In this document: positions 1 through 9,954 of the stretch, in pieces
How positions within the stretch are numbered: the first letter of the stretch is position 1
Layout: the number at the start of each line of letters is the position of its first letter
Assembly: GCA_021234155.1 (NCBI GenBank)
Contig: JAJEKV010000132.1
Coordinates: forward strand, 1,740,226-1,804,225
From: Isoetes taiwanensis
Taxonomy: Eukaryota; Streptophyta; Lycopodiopsida; Isoetales; Isoetaceae
Length of the DNA: 64,000 nt
Direction of reading: 5' to 3'
The notes under the pieces: generated by a model
Told to the model about the DNA's origin: nothing
Seen by the model: the letters and a program-made list of their open reading frames with translations, nothing else
The model's database searches: none
Translations under genes and position numbers: made by a program

Positions 1-260
1 GGGCCCTTTTCTAGTCTAATATAATAAAGAAATAGCGTCCGTGAGTTAGTTAGTTAGTTAGTGAGTGAGTAACTCCACCCCCATCCGGACGAGAGTAGGA
101 GGAGGCCACGCGGGCGCGATCCGGGCCGCCCGTGGGCCCCGGCCTCTCAAAAGCTCCCAAGTTTGGTGGACAAAATTTTTTGGTTTACCACTGACTTGAA
201 CCCCGGACATTGCCCCTTCAAACCCCCCACCCTTACCACTAGACCAATAGCCTTTTCTTG
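1..260 (-). mobile_element. tRNA-derived SINE-like element
   Basis: Read on the minus strand, a Pol III A-box-like stretch (TGGTCTAGTGGTAAG, 246-232) is followed about 35 bp later by a B-box-like stretch (GGTTCAAGTC, 202-193). That is the internal promoter layout of a tRNA-derived SINE. The body continues to lower coordinates through a GC-rich segment and ends in short CTAA repeats, the motif CGGACGCTA and an AT-rich tail. The 3' motif resembles the ends of three other minus-strand elements in this window (23.36, 36.31 and 63.72 kb). No target duplication can be checked because the window starts here. Confidence 0.5.
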
Positions 261-289
261 AAAGAATAGGAAGTCCATGCTTAGTTAAA

Positions 290-1690
290 GGTGGGGCCTA
301 ATTAATTCAAGGATACTCTAGGATGTTCTAGAATGTTCTAGAATCTCTTGGAATGTCCTAGAATGTTCCAGATGCTCATGATTAAGCACCTCAGTCTAAA
401 AATAGAAAGTTTCAGTCTAAAAATAGAAGTTTTTTTAAAACTTTGCAAATGCTCAAAATAGAATGTTAGGAATGTTCCGTGTGCTCATGGGTAAGCACCT
501 CACCTAAAAATAGAAAGTTTTTGAAACTTTGCAAATGCTCAAAATAGAATATTTTGAATGTTCCAGGTGCTCATGGGTAAGCACCTCGCCTAGAAATAGA
601 AAGTTTCAAATTTAAAAATAGAAAGTTTTTTTGAAACTTTGCAAATGCTCAAAATAGAATGTTTCGAATGTTCCCAGATGCCCATGCTCATGGGTAAGAA
701 ACCTCAAATTTCAAATAGAATGTCCTAGAATGTTTCACATGCTCTAGGGTAAGCATCTCAGTCTAAAAATAGAAAGTACAAAGAGTCTAAAAACAAAAAA
801 AATTTTTAAAACTTTGCAAAACTCAAAATAGAATGTTTTAGAGTGTTCCGTGATGCTATAGAGCAACCACTTATGCTCTAGAAGCAAGTCAAAAAAAGTA
901 GAAAGTTTTTTGAAACCTTGCAAGTGTGATGGGTATAATAGGTGGGTGTAATAGAAAGTTCCACATGGGTGATAGTTTTTTAGAATTGACATAGTTTAGA
1001 ATTGGTAGTAGAGGTAGTAGATGTGGCCCTTCATGGGCATGTTGCATGCTACTCATGAAATGATACTTTGTTGGTAATGGAATAGAGGGTTGATAGAATT
1101 GGTAGTAGAGCATGTGTGTATATCCAGGTGCAAATGGGTAAGCACTGGAATGCCTAAAAATAGAAAGTTTCACTCTAAAAAATAGAAAGTTTTTGAAACT
1201 TTGCAAATGCTCAAAATAGAATGTTCCGAATGTTTAGTGCTCATGGGTAAAGCATCCTACCTAGAAATAGAAAGTTTCAGCCTAAAAATAGAAAGTTTTT
1301 TTGAAACTTTGCAAAATGCTCAAAATAGAATGTTATGGAATGTCAAATGGATGCTCATGGGTAAGCACCCCGCCTAAAAAATAGAAAGTTTCAGTTAAAA
1401 AATAGAAAGTTTTCTTTAAAGTTTGTAAAAACTCAAAATGTAATATCGAATGTTCCATGCTATAGGGAAACCACCTATGCTCTAGAAGCACCTCAGCCTA
1501 AAAGTAGAAAGTTTTTGAAACCTGCAAATGCTCAAAATAGAATATTCTCGAGGTGATACTTTGAATTGGTAGTTGTGTGTAACCTTCACATGGGTGATAC
1601 TTTAGAATTGACATACTTTAGAATTGATAGTAGAGGTAGTAGATGTGGCCAAAGATGCCGCCCCATGAATGATACTTTGTTGGTAATGGA
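290..1690. repeat. Degenerate ~100-bp tandem repeats with small hairpins
   Basis: About ten diverged units follow each other at roughly 85-130 bp spacing. Each carries versions of GCTCATGGGTAAGCACCTC, of AAATAGAAAGTTTT, and of TTTGCAAATGCTCAAAATAG. The AAAGTTT/AAACTTT pair inside each unit can form a short hairpin. A second local duplication links about 1000-1100 with 1610-1690 (GATACTTTGTTGGTAATGG). No convincing gene is present; short reading frames here are repeat-derived. Confidence 0.7.
326..368. promoter_or_regulatory. Heat-shock-element-like array
   Basis: Nine consecutive 5-bp modules alternate between GAA and TTC. The first four (TTC at 326, GAA at 331, TTC at 336, GAA at 341) are perfect, and GAA at 351 and 361 and TTC at 366 continue the phase, with two imperfect units (TCT, TCC). 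Trimers of nGAAn/nTTCn in alternating orientation are the known binding site of heat-shock factors. Function here is inferred; no gene start is visible just downstream. Confidence 0.5.
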
Positions 1691-1691
1691 A

Positions 1692-1916
1692 TAGAGGGAC
1701 GGAGGAGAGAGAGAGGAGAGCATAGAGGAGAGAGAAGAGGGAGAAGAGACATGGGGGAGGGAAAAGAAGAGAGAGGAGAGAGAGGAGGAGGGAGAAGAGA
1801 GATGAGAGAGAGACAGAGGAAATAGAGAGAGGAGAGAGGAGAGAGGAGGGGGACAGAGAAGACAGAGGACAAAGAGAAGAGAGAGAGGGGGAAGAGAAAA
1901 GGGAAGATAGAGAAAG

Positions 1917-1997
<81 letters not shown>

Positions 1998-2975
1998 GAG
2001 GAGAGAGAGAGAGAGAGAGGAGAAGAGAGAGGAGAGAGGAGAAGAGAGAGGAGGGAAGAGAGGAGGGGAGAGAGAGAGGGGAGATAAAAGAGAGAGAGAA
2101 GAGAGAGATGAGAGAGGGAAGAGAGAAGAGAGTTCGAGGAGAGAGGGAGGAGAGAGAAGAGAGAGAAAATAGAGAAGAGAGAAGGAAGGTTGGAGAGAGA
2201 GAAGATAGAGGAGAGAGAGAAGAGAGAGCAAGAAGATATAGAGAGAGAGAGAATAGAGAGAAGAGAGAAAAGAGAATAGAGAGTAGAGAGAGAAGGGGAG
2301 AGAGAGAGCAGAGAGAGGAGAGAGAGGAGAGAGAGATGCTACAAAAGGGAAATGGGGTCCAAATCGAGGCGAGGCCGGCCGAGCCGAGGAATACTACAAA
2401 AAAGAAGGGCATGGGTGGGCCCAGATTGAGGCGAGGCCGGCCGGAGGCCGACCGAGCCGAGGAATGATGTGAAGAGAGAGAGGGAGAGAGGGATAGGAGA
2501 GAAGAGAGAGGGGGGGATAGGAGAGAGGGAGGAGAGAGAGAAAGAGAGAGGAGAGGAGAGAGAGAAGAGGAGAGAGATAGAAGAGAGAGGGAGAGAGAAG
2601 AGAGATAGAAGGAGAGGGAGGAGAGGAGAGAGAGAGGAGAGAAAGAGAGAGAGAGAGAGAGGGGGGGAGGAGAGAGAGGAAGAGAGAGAGAGAGAGGATA
2701 GGAGAGAAGAGAGAGGGGGGGATAGGAGAGAGGGAGGAGAGAGAGAAAGAGAGAGGAGAGGAGAGAGAGAAGAGGAGAGAGATAGAAGAGGGAGGAGAGA
2801 GAAGAGAGATAGAAGGAGAGGGGAGGGAGAGGAGAGAGAGAGGAGAGAGAGAAAAGAGAGAGAGACAGGGACAGGGGGGAGGGGGGGAGGAGAGAGAGGA
2901 AGAGAGAGAGAGAGAGAGGAGATAGAGGGAAGAGAGAGGGGGGAGAGAGAGAGGGGAAGAGAGGGCCGAGGAATA
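1692..2975 (+). repeat. 1.3-kb GA-rich polypurine tract
   Basis: The plus strand is almost purely purine over about 1.28 kb, with an uninterrupted (GA)n core near 1918-1993. Two GC-rich spacers (2340-2465 and 2960-3050) contain GGCATGGGTGGG and GCCGAGGAATACTACA and look like one sequence duplicated around the tract. Long Ser/Leu or Arg/Glu reading frames across this tract are artefacts of the dinucleotide repeat. Confidence 0.9.
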
Positions 2976-3147
2976 CTACATAAAAAAGAAGGGCATGGGT
3001 GGGTCCAGATCGGGGCAGGACCGAGGTCTACCGAAATGGAACTAGCAATAGGCATCACAAATGCCCTTTCTAGTAGAAATATATAATAATACATGAAAAC
3101 CCTAGGATATTTTTATATATTCTAATAATATATGGAGACAACAATAT

Positions 3148-5318
3148 TTATCGCCGAAAATCCTTCATTGATTTGAAGAAGTTCTTCACATCCTTAAGTC
3201 GAAGGCCCTTGCCGACATTGCACAAGATATTTCTCGCTGACCCACCCTCGAGAGCTCGAGCCATTTGAGGTGGAGGGAGTGGAGGTGATATTGCTGCGAC
3301 GATCGTCATTGGTGCGTCTCTCAAGTGGCCCCTGGCGAAATCGAGGTCAGAGTACCAATGGACTTTGAAGAGGATGATATGATCCGCGGTTGTCGCGGTA
3401 ACTTGGCGCACGCCCAAAACCGGAGAGTGTTATTAAGAGCCACGGCCTCTCCTCGGCTGAACTCCCTTTGGAAGACTATCATTTGTCCTTGACGGACCGG
3501 GAAGATAGTATCGGCGCTTTCCCTATGCCTTGCCGCTATGCATCATATGCCCTTCCTTTGTGCCGCTCCTGTGAAATTTCCCCCGCATTAGAGGTCTTCA
3601 TGGTCCCTCCATATGGTGGTTGCGCCTCCAAATTGATGCCGCTGACCGGGCGCATACATCGCTTCCAATAGCTCGCCGATCCCGAGCCCCCTTTTGGCGA
3701 TGGGAGGTTGAGGATGTCATTTGCCAAAATGTACCTCACCTTCATTACTATTGGCTTATAGAGATGTGATGCCGATTGGGGTTCCGCGGGTCCCGCTTTA
3801 ATGTCGCCATCATGCCTTGCTATGTCCTTCCATTTTTGTCAGCTTTCCCCGCCTCCCACCGGGGTTTTCTCCGTTGCTCATAGTCCCGCCAATCTCAGAA
3901 TGCCCCCGGGAGTTGTGCCATGGTACACGCATCCTCGAGGATTCGATCTCATGTATCCGGGCTTGCTCCATTCTTGTGTTGAGTGTGGCGCTTAGGTCAA
4001 GAGGCGGGATCAAAGGCTCCCCACCGCTGGATCAGCCTCTATACCGCATGAATAAAGAGAGAGCCAGTGCCAAAACATACCTATGTTCGTGGAGCTTTAC
4101 AAGTCATGTAGTCGCACGCCCCTCGGGCCCCGCCCCACACTGCCTTGCCTCTGCAGGACCCTAGACCCCCATGGCTTGGCTCAATGACTCTAAAGATACC
4201 CACTTCCTCCCCTAGGGGAAGGCTAACTTCCTGTAAGGGTCATTTCCCATTTGCCATTGCTGCTAAATAGGGCAAATAACCGAACTTGCTTTCCCAATCA
4301 CCCTTGTTAATATCCATTAAGTTAATTCCAAGCATTTTTAACCGCTCATTAACTTAACGGGAGCATCCTTCTTCACCAGAAAAGTTGTTATTTTTTTAAC
4401 CAAATTTAAAAATATTTAACCAACTAGTGCAAAAGTTAAGTGACCTAAGCAAGGTCCACTTAACTTCTAACTTTTTGTTAAGCATTAAGCTAACTTAACT
4501 ACGAAGGAGAAATAGTTCCGCTAGGGTTAGACTTTAAATCGTAATTTTGACAAGGATGCCAACTAGTTGACCAACCTGCCTTATGAATTTGATAGATTGA
4601 ATAAAAAACATTAAAATGGGAGGTGGATTTTTAAGAATTTTATGATTGATTGATTGGTCACGAAAGTACTTGACTATAAAGTATTAAATGGAGAGAGTTG
4701 ACTACAAGTCAATTGATTGGAACGAGAAAGTGTCTAAGTTAATCAAAAGTCAACTCATTGACTAGAGAGTCAACCACTTTACTAAATTTTTACTAGGTAG
4801 TCAAACAATTCACAAAATAGTAACTTGACAAAAAAAGTCATATTCTCCATTTAACTTTAACCAGATTCTTAATTGAAGTGAGAAAACCAACACATTTATC
4901 TCTAACCTAACAAAACTTTTAACTACTAGTGTGAAGCACAAGTTTATTATAAAGGTTAGGTTGTTGATTTCATGAGCTTAACCTAAGTGGTCCATAATTG
5001 GTATAGTGCTTTAATGCATATCTTCACAATCACTTTGGGTTAGTCTTAACTTAATGACTTTAATGGGAAATCACAATCTACTTTCCATTAAGTTAAGAGA
5101 TAACCAACTGGTTAAGTTAACCTAACCTAATTGCGAGTAGGAAACTACCCTAAGATCTGCTGGTCATACTGACAAACTATATCAGTGTAGTAAGGGGTTC
5201 TAGTCAGGGTTGCATGAAGGTCGAAGAGATGATCAAACACATGGGAGGCCTCTTCAGCAGGGAAATCACGGATGTGGTTGGCACTATCGTACCATTGAAT
5301 GAAGTTGGTGGGCACCAT
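3148..5318 (-). pseudogene. WY-family protein, copy 1, split by a MITE
   Basis: The start is set by a TATA box about 115 bp upstream and by alignment to the copy at 41.05 kb. The protein opens with MVPTNFIQWYDSAN and then HVFDHLFDLHATLTRTPYY, matching the other copies at W-Y, F-x3-F-(D/E)-L-x-A-T and T-P-(F/Y)-Y. The frame breaks at the 4237-5150 insertion and resumes as LQEVSLPLGEEVGIF. The C-terminal part (3417-3148) contains DHIILFK and ends in a VKNFF...DFRR-type terminus shared with copies 2 and 3. Several frame changes lie between. Without the MITE it would be about 420 codons. The family is not recognised, so no function is assigned beyond its fixed place between the H3-like gene and gag. 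Confidence 0.65.
4237..5150. mobile_element. Harbinger-like MITE with TAA target duplication
   Basis: The ends are inverted repeats (GGGTCATTTCC... on the left, reverse complement GGGTAGTTTCC... on the right, matching at most positions for ~22 bp). Both sides are flanked by TAA (4234-4236 and 5151-5153). A 3-bp TWA target duplication is typical of PIF/Harbinger. Removing the element and one TAA reconnects the WY reading frame, which confirms the boundaries. The interior is AT-rich with GTTAAGTTAAC-type motifs and shows no transposase. Confidence 0.75.
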
Positions 5319-5429
5319 TGAGCAGAGATAGATGTAGAAGATAGCTTGGAAGAACTGATAAAAGCCTGAAAATTTGCCTAAGAGGGTGAGAGCAAGTTTG
5401 GTGAAGAGAAAATGGCAAATGGGGTCCCC

Positions 5430-5437
5430 TTATATAG
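5430..5437 (-). promoter_or_regulatory. Internal TATA box upstream of WY, copy 1
   Basis: The minus strand reads CTATATAAGGGG about 115 bp before the WY start codon, followed by a pyrimidine-rich leader (TTCTTCCAAGCTATCTTC). The same TATA-to-ATG distance (112-122 bp) is kept in copies 2, 3 and 3'. This points to an internal promoter for WY separate from the LTR. Confidence 0.6.
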
Positions 5438-5612
5438 ACTAAGATTGCCTCGGCTTTCGTGCACAAGGGTTCTTGATCGAACAGACCTTTGTTCTAAGCC
5501 TATGAATCTCCAAACGAGGTACCATGAGATGCAAATCTAAGCAAAACAAATCAAGGAACACTACATGGCAGTTTGTTGGGTTATATTGGGCAACTTTTGG
5601 TCAAACTTGGTC

Positions 5613-6081
5613 GACTCGGGTCCATTCGTGTGAAAGGGGTATACGTTCGCGACGCAGAGGGCTTTGTTGCGAATCAACCCGAGTGGGCTGATTTTGCTCA
5701 GAAACATTTCTAAGGGTTATAAGATGCCAAAATGCCTATTTGAGTCAATTTTAAACTAACTAGCAACTTATTTCATGCTAATTGGACATCCAAAAGTGCA
5801 AATTTGGGTGACTCGGGTCCATTCGCGCGAAAGGGATCTGCGTTCGTGATGCAGAGGGCTTTGGCGCGAATCGACCCGAGTGGGCCAATTTTGACTAGAT
5901 TTTGGTATTTTTAACTAAAATTGAGTGCTACAAAGCATTTCTAGAGGAATTCTAAGCATTCTAACATCTTTTAGTACAAAAATTGGATCAATTTTGCCCC
6001 AAATCAAGTGACTCGGGTCCATTCGCGCGAAAGGGGTCTGCGTTCGCGACGCGGAGGGCTTTGGCGCGAATCGACCCGAAT
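5613..6081. repeat. Three dyad-symmetric 72-bp repeats, ~200-bp period (copy 1)
   Basis: Three copies lie at 5613-5684, 5810-5881 and 6010-6081. Each starts with GACTCGGGTCCATTCG and ends with its near-complement CGAATCGACCCGAGT, so each can fold into a hairpin around a CG-rich loop (GCGTTCGCGACGC). Start-to-start spacing is 197 and 200 bp. The intervening ~125 bp is AT-rich and unrelated between units. The array lies between the 3' end of the H3-like gene and the WY promoter. Confidence 0.85.
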
Positions 6082-6322
6082 GGGTTGACTTCGAGCCAAG
6101 TTTTGATTTTTAGGTCAAAATTTTATGCAATTTAAGCAATTAAGAGTATTCTAAATATGATACAAAAGATTCTACTGCAATTTAATTTATACAAAAACAC
6201 TTTTATATCATACAAGAAATTAATTTACAGGAAAAATACTTTTATAGATATGGGACAGAATTATACAGACAACAGATTATATCTATATAATTTTAGTTTA
6301 TGTACAAAAAAATTTGAGCTCC

Positions 6323-7291
6323 TCAAAGCTTCTCCGTGCGGATTCTCCTCGCCAAGTGCAGATCCTTGGGCATGACTGCCACCTGCTTGGCGTGGATTGC
6401 GCAGAGATTACCTTCTTCAAAAGTCGGATGAGCTCCTCACGCCGCCTCACAGGCTCCTGATCGTCAAGGGTGTCACCCTATAATTGGTCCTGAAGTCCTG
6501 CATTATCTCGGAGAGGAGCTGTTCGGGCGCTTTTCCTAATAAGAAGATTAGTGCACCGCTGGAAGTGCCTAATCTCCCGAAGACACGAGTATCTGAATTG
6601 CCTGTAGACCTTTCTTCTACGGCTTACCGGTGGCGGCGGGTTTGTGCCGGTTCTTCGGCCGGGGCTTTTAATCGTGAGTGCTTATAATATCGGTTCGGGG
6701 CCATTGTACCTCTTCCACCCGCGAGGTACCTCGGTTACTTTCTTCCGACACCGGAATTCACGGCCTTGCTTCAACGGAACTCGGGCCGCTCATCTTCTCG
6801 CTTTCTTTTATGACCTTAGGTGGCTTAAGCCACTTAGGGTGGTGGGCGGGCGCCGGGTTTGAGGGTTCTGCCGCCTTGAGCGTTTTTGCCTTTGTTTCGA
6901 AGTTTTGATAATTTGTCCTTTGACTGCCCCGGCGACTTGCCTTTTTAATTTGCTGGATTGTTCTTCCTGTTCTTCCTTGCTATTGGTTGTTTCAGGACAA
7001 AATTCTCCTGTTCTCTGCCGCCGCTCCTTCGCCCCGGTGCTCCTCCCGGTGCCCCCGCCTCCTCCGGGTCGGACCGGCGGGTGTGGACGGTCTGCGGTCT
7101 GGACTCACGGCCTCCACCCAGGAGCTTTCTCTCCTCCGTGGAGACGTGGTAGGTGTCGCTTGGCCAAACTCGACGACTCCTCCTCCTCCCTGTTTAAGGT
7201 CCTCCGGAATCTTTTGCTGTGGCCTCAAGCCGGCCATGGAGGGTGTGCGCCTGGGACTAAACTTCCTAGCTGTGCATTTGGTGCGCGCCAT
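6323..7291 (-). pseudogene. Histone H3-like gene with long N-terminal tail, copy 1
   Basis: The minus-strand start codon at 7291 opens MARTKCTARKFSPRR, the H3 tail with Q5 changed to C and with K4 and K9 kept. About 220 codons of Pro/Arg/Glu-rich tail follow, including PNRYYKHSRLK, which matches a tyrosine-rich block in copies 2 and 3. The histone fold is then read across frame shifts: RRKVYRQFRYSCLREIRHFQ, CTNLLIRKSA, EIMQDFRTNYRV, and finally [20 protein letters not shown] up to RIRTEKL and the stop at 6323. In canonical H3 the matching pieces are LREIRKYQKSTELLIRK, REIAQDFKTDLRF and [27 protein letters not shown] is also a CENH3-like feature. At least four frame changes break the present sequence. 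It lies 545 bp downstream of the primer-binding site, where gag would normally start. Confidence 0.82.
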
Positions 7292-7840
7292 ATCTTACGG
7301 TCAGGAAAATTGATAGGTTAAGCTGGGTATCAAAGGAGAGAGGTTTAGGGAAAGATAGGGAGAAATGAGTGGCAAGAATATATTTAAAAAGGAAGATCCT
7401 CTAGGGAATATTCTTCTACTATTAATAGCCCTATTAATTAGCCCCCCTTATTAGGTACACCACTATACATACTTATATTAATATATGGCTGATGCTGTAT
7501 TATACTCTAAGATTCGAATTTTCCTAATGGTTTGAAGTGCCAATTATAAATTTGCGCCATTTTTCACCCGGGTCTCTGATTGGGATGATTCTTCGACCCA
7601 TTTTGGGTCTGATGCTGATGCAATATTTTCACTCCAATTTTACTAGAATGTTAATTTGACTCATTCTTTTTCCCCCATCTAACAACTTAGCCTATTTTTA
7701 CTGACCCACTACCTAGGGGAAAAAAAAATTTCCCCTATTTTTGAGGTTCAATGGTGGGAGTTTTCATCCCACACCCTATTAGGCATGTTAGAATATTTAG
7801 TTAGGGATATGGTCAGTGCTAGTTCTTGGTCAACTAAGAA
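7292..7840 (-). other. Untranslated leader between PBS and H3-like gene
   Basis: This ~545-bp stretch has no supported gene. It is AT-rich with short homopolymers and fits an LTR-retrotransposon leader. Confidence 0.55.
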
Positions 7841-7856
7841 CATGGCTCTGATACCA
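7841..7856 (-). promoter_or_regulatory. Primer-binding site for initiator Met tRNA
   Basis: On the minus strand TGGTATCAGAGCCATG lies two bases after the LTR end (GAGCATCACA). It is complementary to the 3' end of plant initiator Met tRNA, the usual primer of Ty3/gypsy and copia elements. It fixes the orientation of copy 1 and shows that the H3-like gene lies inside the element. Confidence 0.85.
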
Positions 7857-7857
7857 T

Positions 7858-8833
7858 TGTGATGCTCCCTACAAAATATATGGCAATCGCATTAGACACT
7901 TCGCAGAAATCCCCCATCCGTCCTTGGACCCATCGCCCTCCATCTATCCGCCAAGACTGGTACCTAGCTGAAAGGGACACGTAAGGTGTCTTATGTGTTC
8001 CCCCTATATGGGCTCCTATATCAGCGGAAGCATGACAACGTCAGTACTAGCAATAGCAATACATCATGCTACCTCGAAGGGTAGCCCATCCACATAATCA
8101 TAACTACAACATAGATAAACATATGCCATAAAACATGAGAGCTTCTACCCCGGCTCAGCATCATGGGGAAAGTAGACCTAGGTCTAGGCCTCAAGATAAA
8201 GCAATCGAAGTCAGACAATGGCGGGCTTGCCTTGAGACAATGGCTAGGTTGACCACTCCATCCTGCGGCATCTCCCCCCGGCCCAGAGGTTCCACGGGGT
8301 GGCTAGAGGTTCCCCGTCTCACGAGGCAGGGTTGCATCTCCCTCCTGTTCAGAGGTTCCACTGGGTGGCTAGAGAATCGTGGCAACATCTATCTGCTTCC
8401 CCACTTTAACCCCCCAAAACAAGAGCCAGCCATCACCTACGCTCTCTTTGAGAGGCAAGGTGGCAACACCATTGCCACAGAGGTGTCGCACCATGCCCCC
8501 CCACCGGGCGACCGCCATAAGTTTCAGCCCACTATGGGGTCCCCAAAGAAGCCGCGCCGCCAGGACCCCCCTCCAGTAGCTTCTAACCCCCGCTTTGTAG
8601 TGCCGAAGTCATATCATAGCCCCCGAGTCCTGGGTTCCTATGCACAATGTTTTAACATAATAGAACTAAAGGATCTAACTAGGGAGCATTACTAAGTAAT
8701 GGCTACTAGGGTCTCTACCCCTCTTCCCAATACAAGAGGAGCAAACATGATCAACCATCATCTCCTCCTATTCCCGGGCCTCTATGGTTCTCGGCGGGTC
8801 GGGTAGCGCCACTCCAAGATCATGCACCCTTGT
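7858..8833 (-). mobile_element. 5' LTR of copy 1
   Basis: The LTR runs on the minus strand from about 8833 to 7858 and ends in GAGCATCACA directly before the primer-binding site. Its upstream half carries TGTATTGGGAAGAGGGGTAG, close to TGTATTGGGAAGGGGTAGAG in the LTR at 21.66 kb, and both have CTTCCGC-type motifs late in the repeat, so the LTRs are related. A duplicated block around 8225-8390 (GAGGTTCCAC(G/T)GGGTGGCTAG) lies inside. The outer boundary is estimated and no target duplication was found. Confidence 0.7.
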
Positions 8834-9140
8834 ATGCAAACTAAAAAATGGCCTTTATGGTTTGAAATGAACTCCAAAGTGTTATGCGCAGATCTATTAC
8901 TATTTTTTTCTTTTACAAGAAGAAAACTGAAAACCATCGAAGTGCAAAATGTAAGCCAATCTTAAAAGCTCTTTTGTACTAGAATACGTAAAAATGATAT
9001 GGTCAAGTTACACTTATTTCAAGATCTTCAAATTCCTAATACAACAGCTATGATACTTGTTGACAACTCAGGAGGCTATAGCATTGTCAAAGGTGGTCTG
9101 TTTTATTTGAGAACAACCACAATTGCCTATTGACATGATG
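8834..9140 (+). pseudogene. Copia reverse transcriptase/RNase H remnant
   Basis: The plus strand reads ANxKMAFMV-type debris around GGCCTTTATGGTTTGAAATG, the LYGLK motif of Ty1/copia RT. It is followed by ILVDNSGGYSIVKGGLFYLR, a degraded form of the copia RNase H end. The same sequence with its upstream RT part occurs at 12.93-13.49 kb. The copy 1 LTR has replaced its 5' side. Confidence 0.65.
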
Positions 9141-9935
9141 ACATATTTAACAAAATTTGGACTTATTCAAATCTAATAAATGAACTTCAAGGATGCCATA
9201 ATAATATTATATGTATTTTTAGCTCTTATTGATTTTAATAATTTAGATTAAAAAATATGATACTTACTAAAGTTTAAAGTTGCTTTCTAAACTAATTCTC
9301 GGTTTCATCTATTTGGAATTAAATTTTCATCTACGATAACTCTGTATAATTAAAATACTATTCTTTTCAAAATATTTAAAGAAAGTTTTAGATTGAAATT
9401 AATTAAATGATTACGTTTATGTTTAATAAAAAATGAATAGTTTATTATTGATTAAATGTCAATATAGTTTATCTCATCAATAATAAATTATTCAATAGTT
9501 ATTACTAAACCAATAACTTTATATCGTTTAATTAATTTCAACCTAAAACTTTTCTTAAAGTATTTTTAAAAATGTAAAAGTTTGTAAATTGTGAAATTCT
9601 AATAATAGTTTTAAGTCAATCGCTAGTCAAACCATCAGGTTTCATTTAATTATCATGATTGCTAAATTTTGAATCTGTTAAATCACTATAAATTGAAATT
9701 TTTATATTCTTGAAATGTCTAATTCTAAATAGACTCAAATGAAGATTAGTTTGGAGATCAAGTTTATTCTTTGATAACATTATATTTTAAATTGAAAGAT
9801 AAACTTATATAATTTAAACTTATAAAAATTATAATAATCAAGAAGAATCAAACAAAATATATATTCTTATAATGGCGTGCTTGAAGTGCTATCTATTAAA
9901 TCTGAATAAGTCCAAATTTTGTTCAATATATCATT
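9141..9935. repeat. AT-rich foldback element, ~0.8 kb imperfect palindrome
   Basis: The left end (AACAAAATTTGGACTTATTC) is the reverse complement of the right end (GAATAAGTCCAAATTTTGTT), and pairing continues inward, for example AAGTTTTAGATTGAAATTAA with TTAATTTCAACCTAAAACTT. The centre near 9435-9500 (TTTATTATTGATT/AATCAATAATAAA type) closes a near-complete hairpin. Arms are moderately diverged. No transposase is visible. Half or whole copies recur at 10.71, 11.94, 13.50/21.38 and 36.58 kb. Confidence 0.75.
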
Positions 9936-9954
9936 TAATGCAAACATAGAATCA

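Larger units (their letters stand above)
3100..8833 (-). mobile_element. Composite LTR retrotransposon, copy 1 (truncated)
   Basis: On the minus strand the order is LTR (8833-7858), primer-binding site, ~540-bp leader, H3-like gene, three hairpin repeats, TATA box and the WY gene. The element stops near 3100 at the polypurine tract, so gag-pol and the 3' LTR are missing. A 914-bp MITE interrupts WY. The LTR replaced sequence inside a copia remnant: TTGTATGCAAACTAAAAAA follows it at 8835 and also lies intact at 13.19 kb. Confidence 0.75.

Noticed and set aside
193-246. Functional tRNA gene near the window start
   Set aside because: A- and B-box-like motifs are present, but no cloverleaf arms or anticodon stem could be drawn; a tRNA-derived SINE fits better.
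1602-3094. Long open frames rich in Ser/Leu or Arg/Glu across GA tracts (also at 16.1-16.7, 17.8-18.4 and 19.5-19.9 kb)
   Set aside because: They come from the GA dinucleotide repeat, occur in several frames and on both strands, and have no flanking gene structure.
5613-6081. CRISPR-like array
   Set aside because: Repeats are 72 bp and hairpin-shaped with ~125-bp AT-rich spacers, in a plant-type genome without cas genes.
6644-7321. Plus-strand open frames of 70-138 codons opposite the H3-like gene
   Set aside because: They are shadows of the GC-rich minus-strand H3-like tail; the minus strand has the start motif, the histone-fold match and the LTR context.
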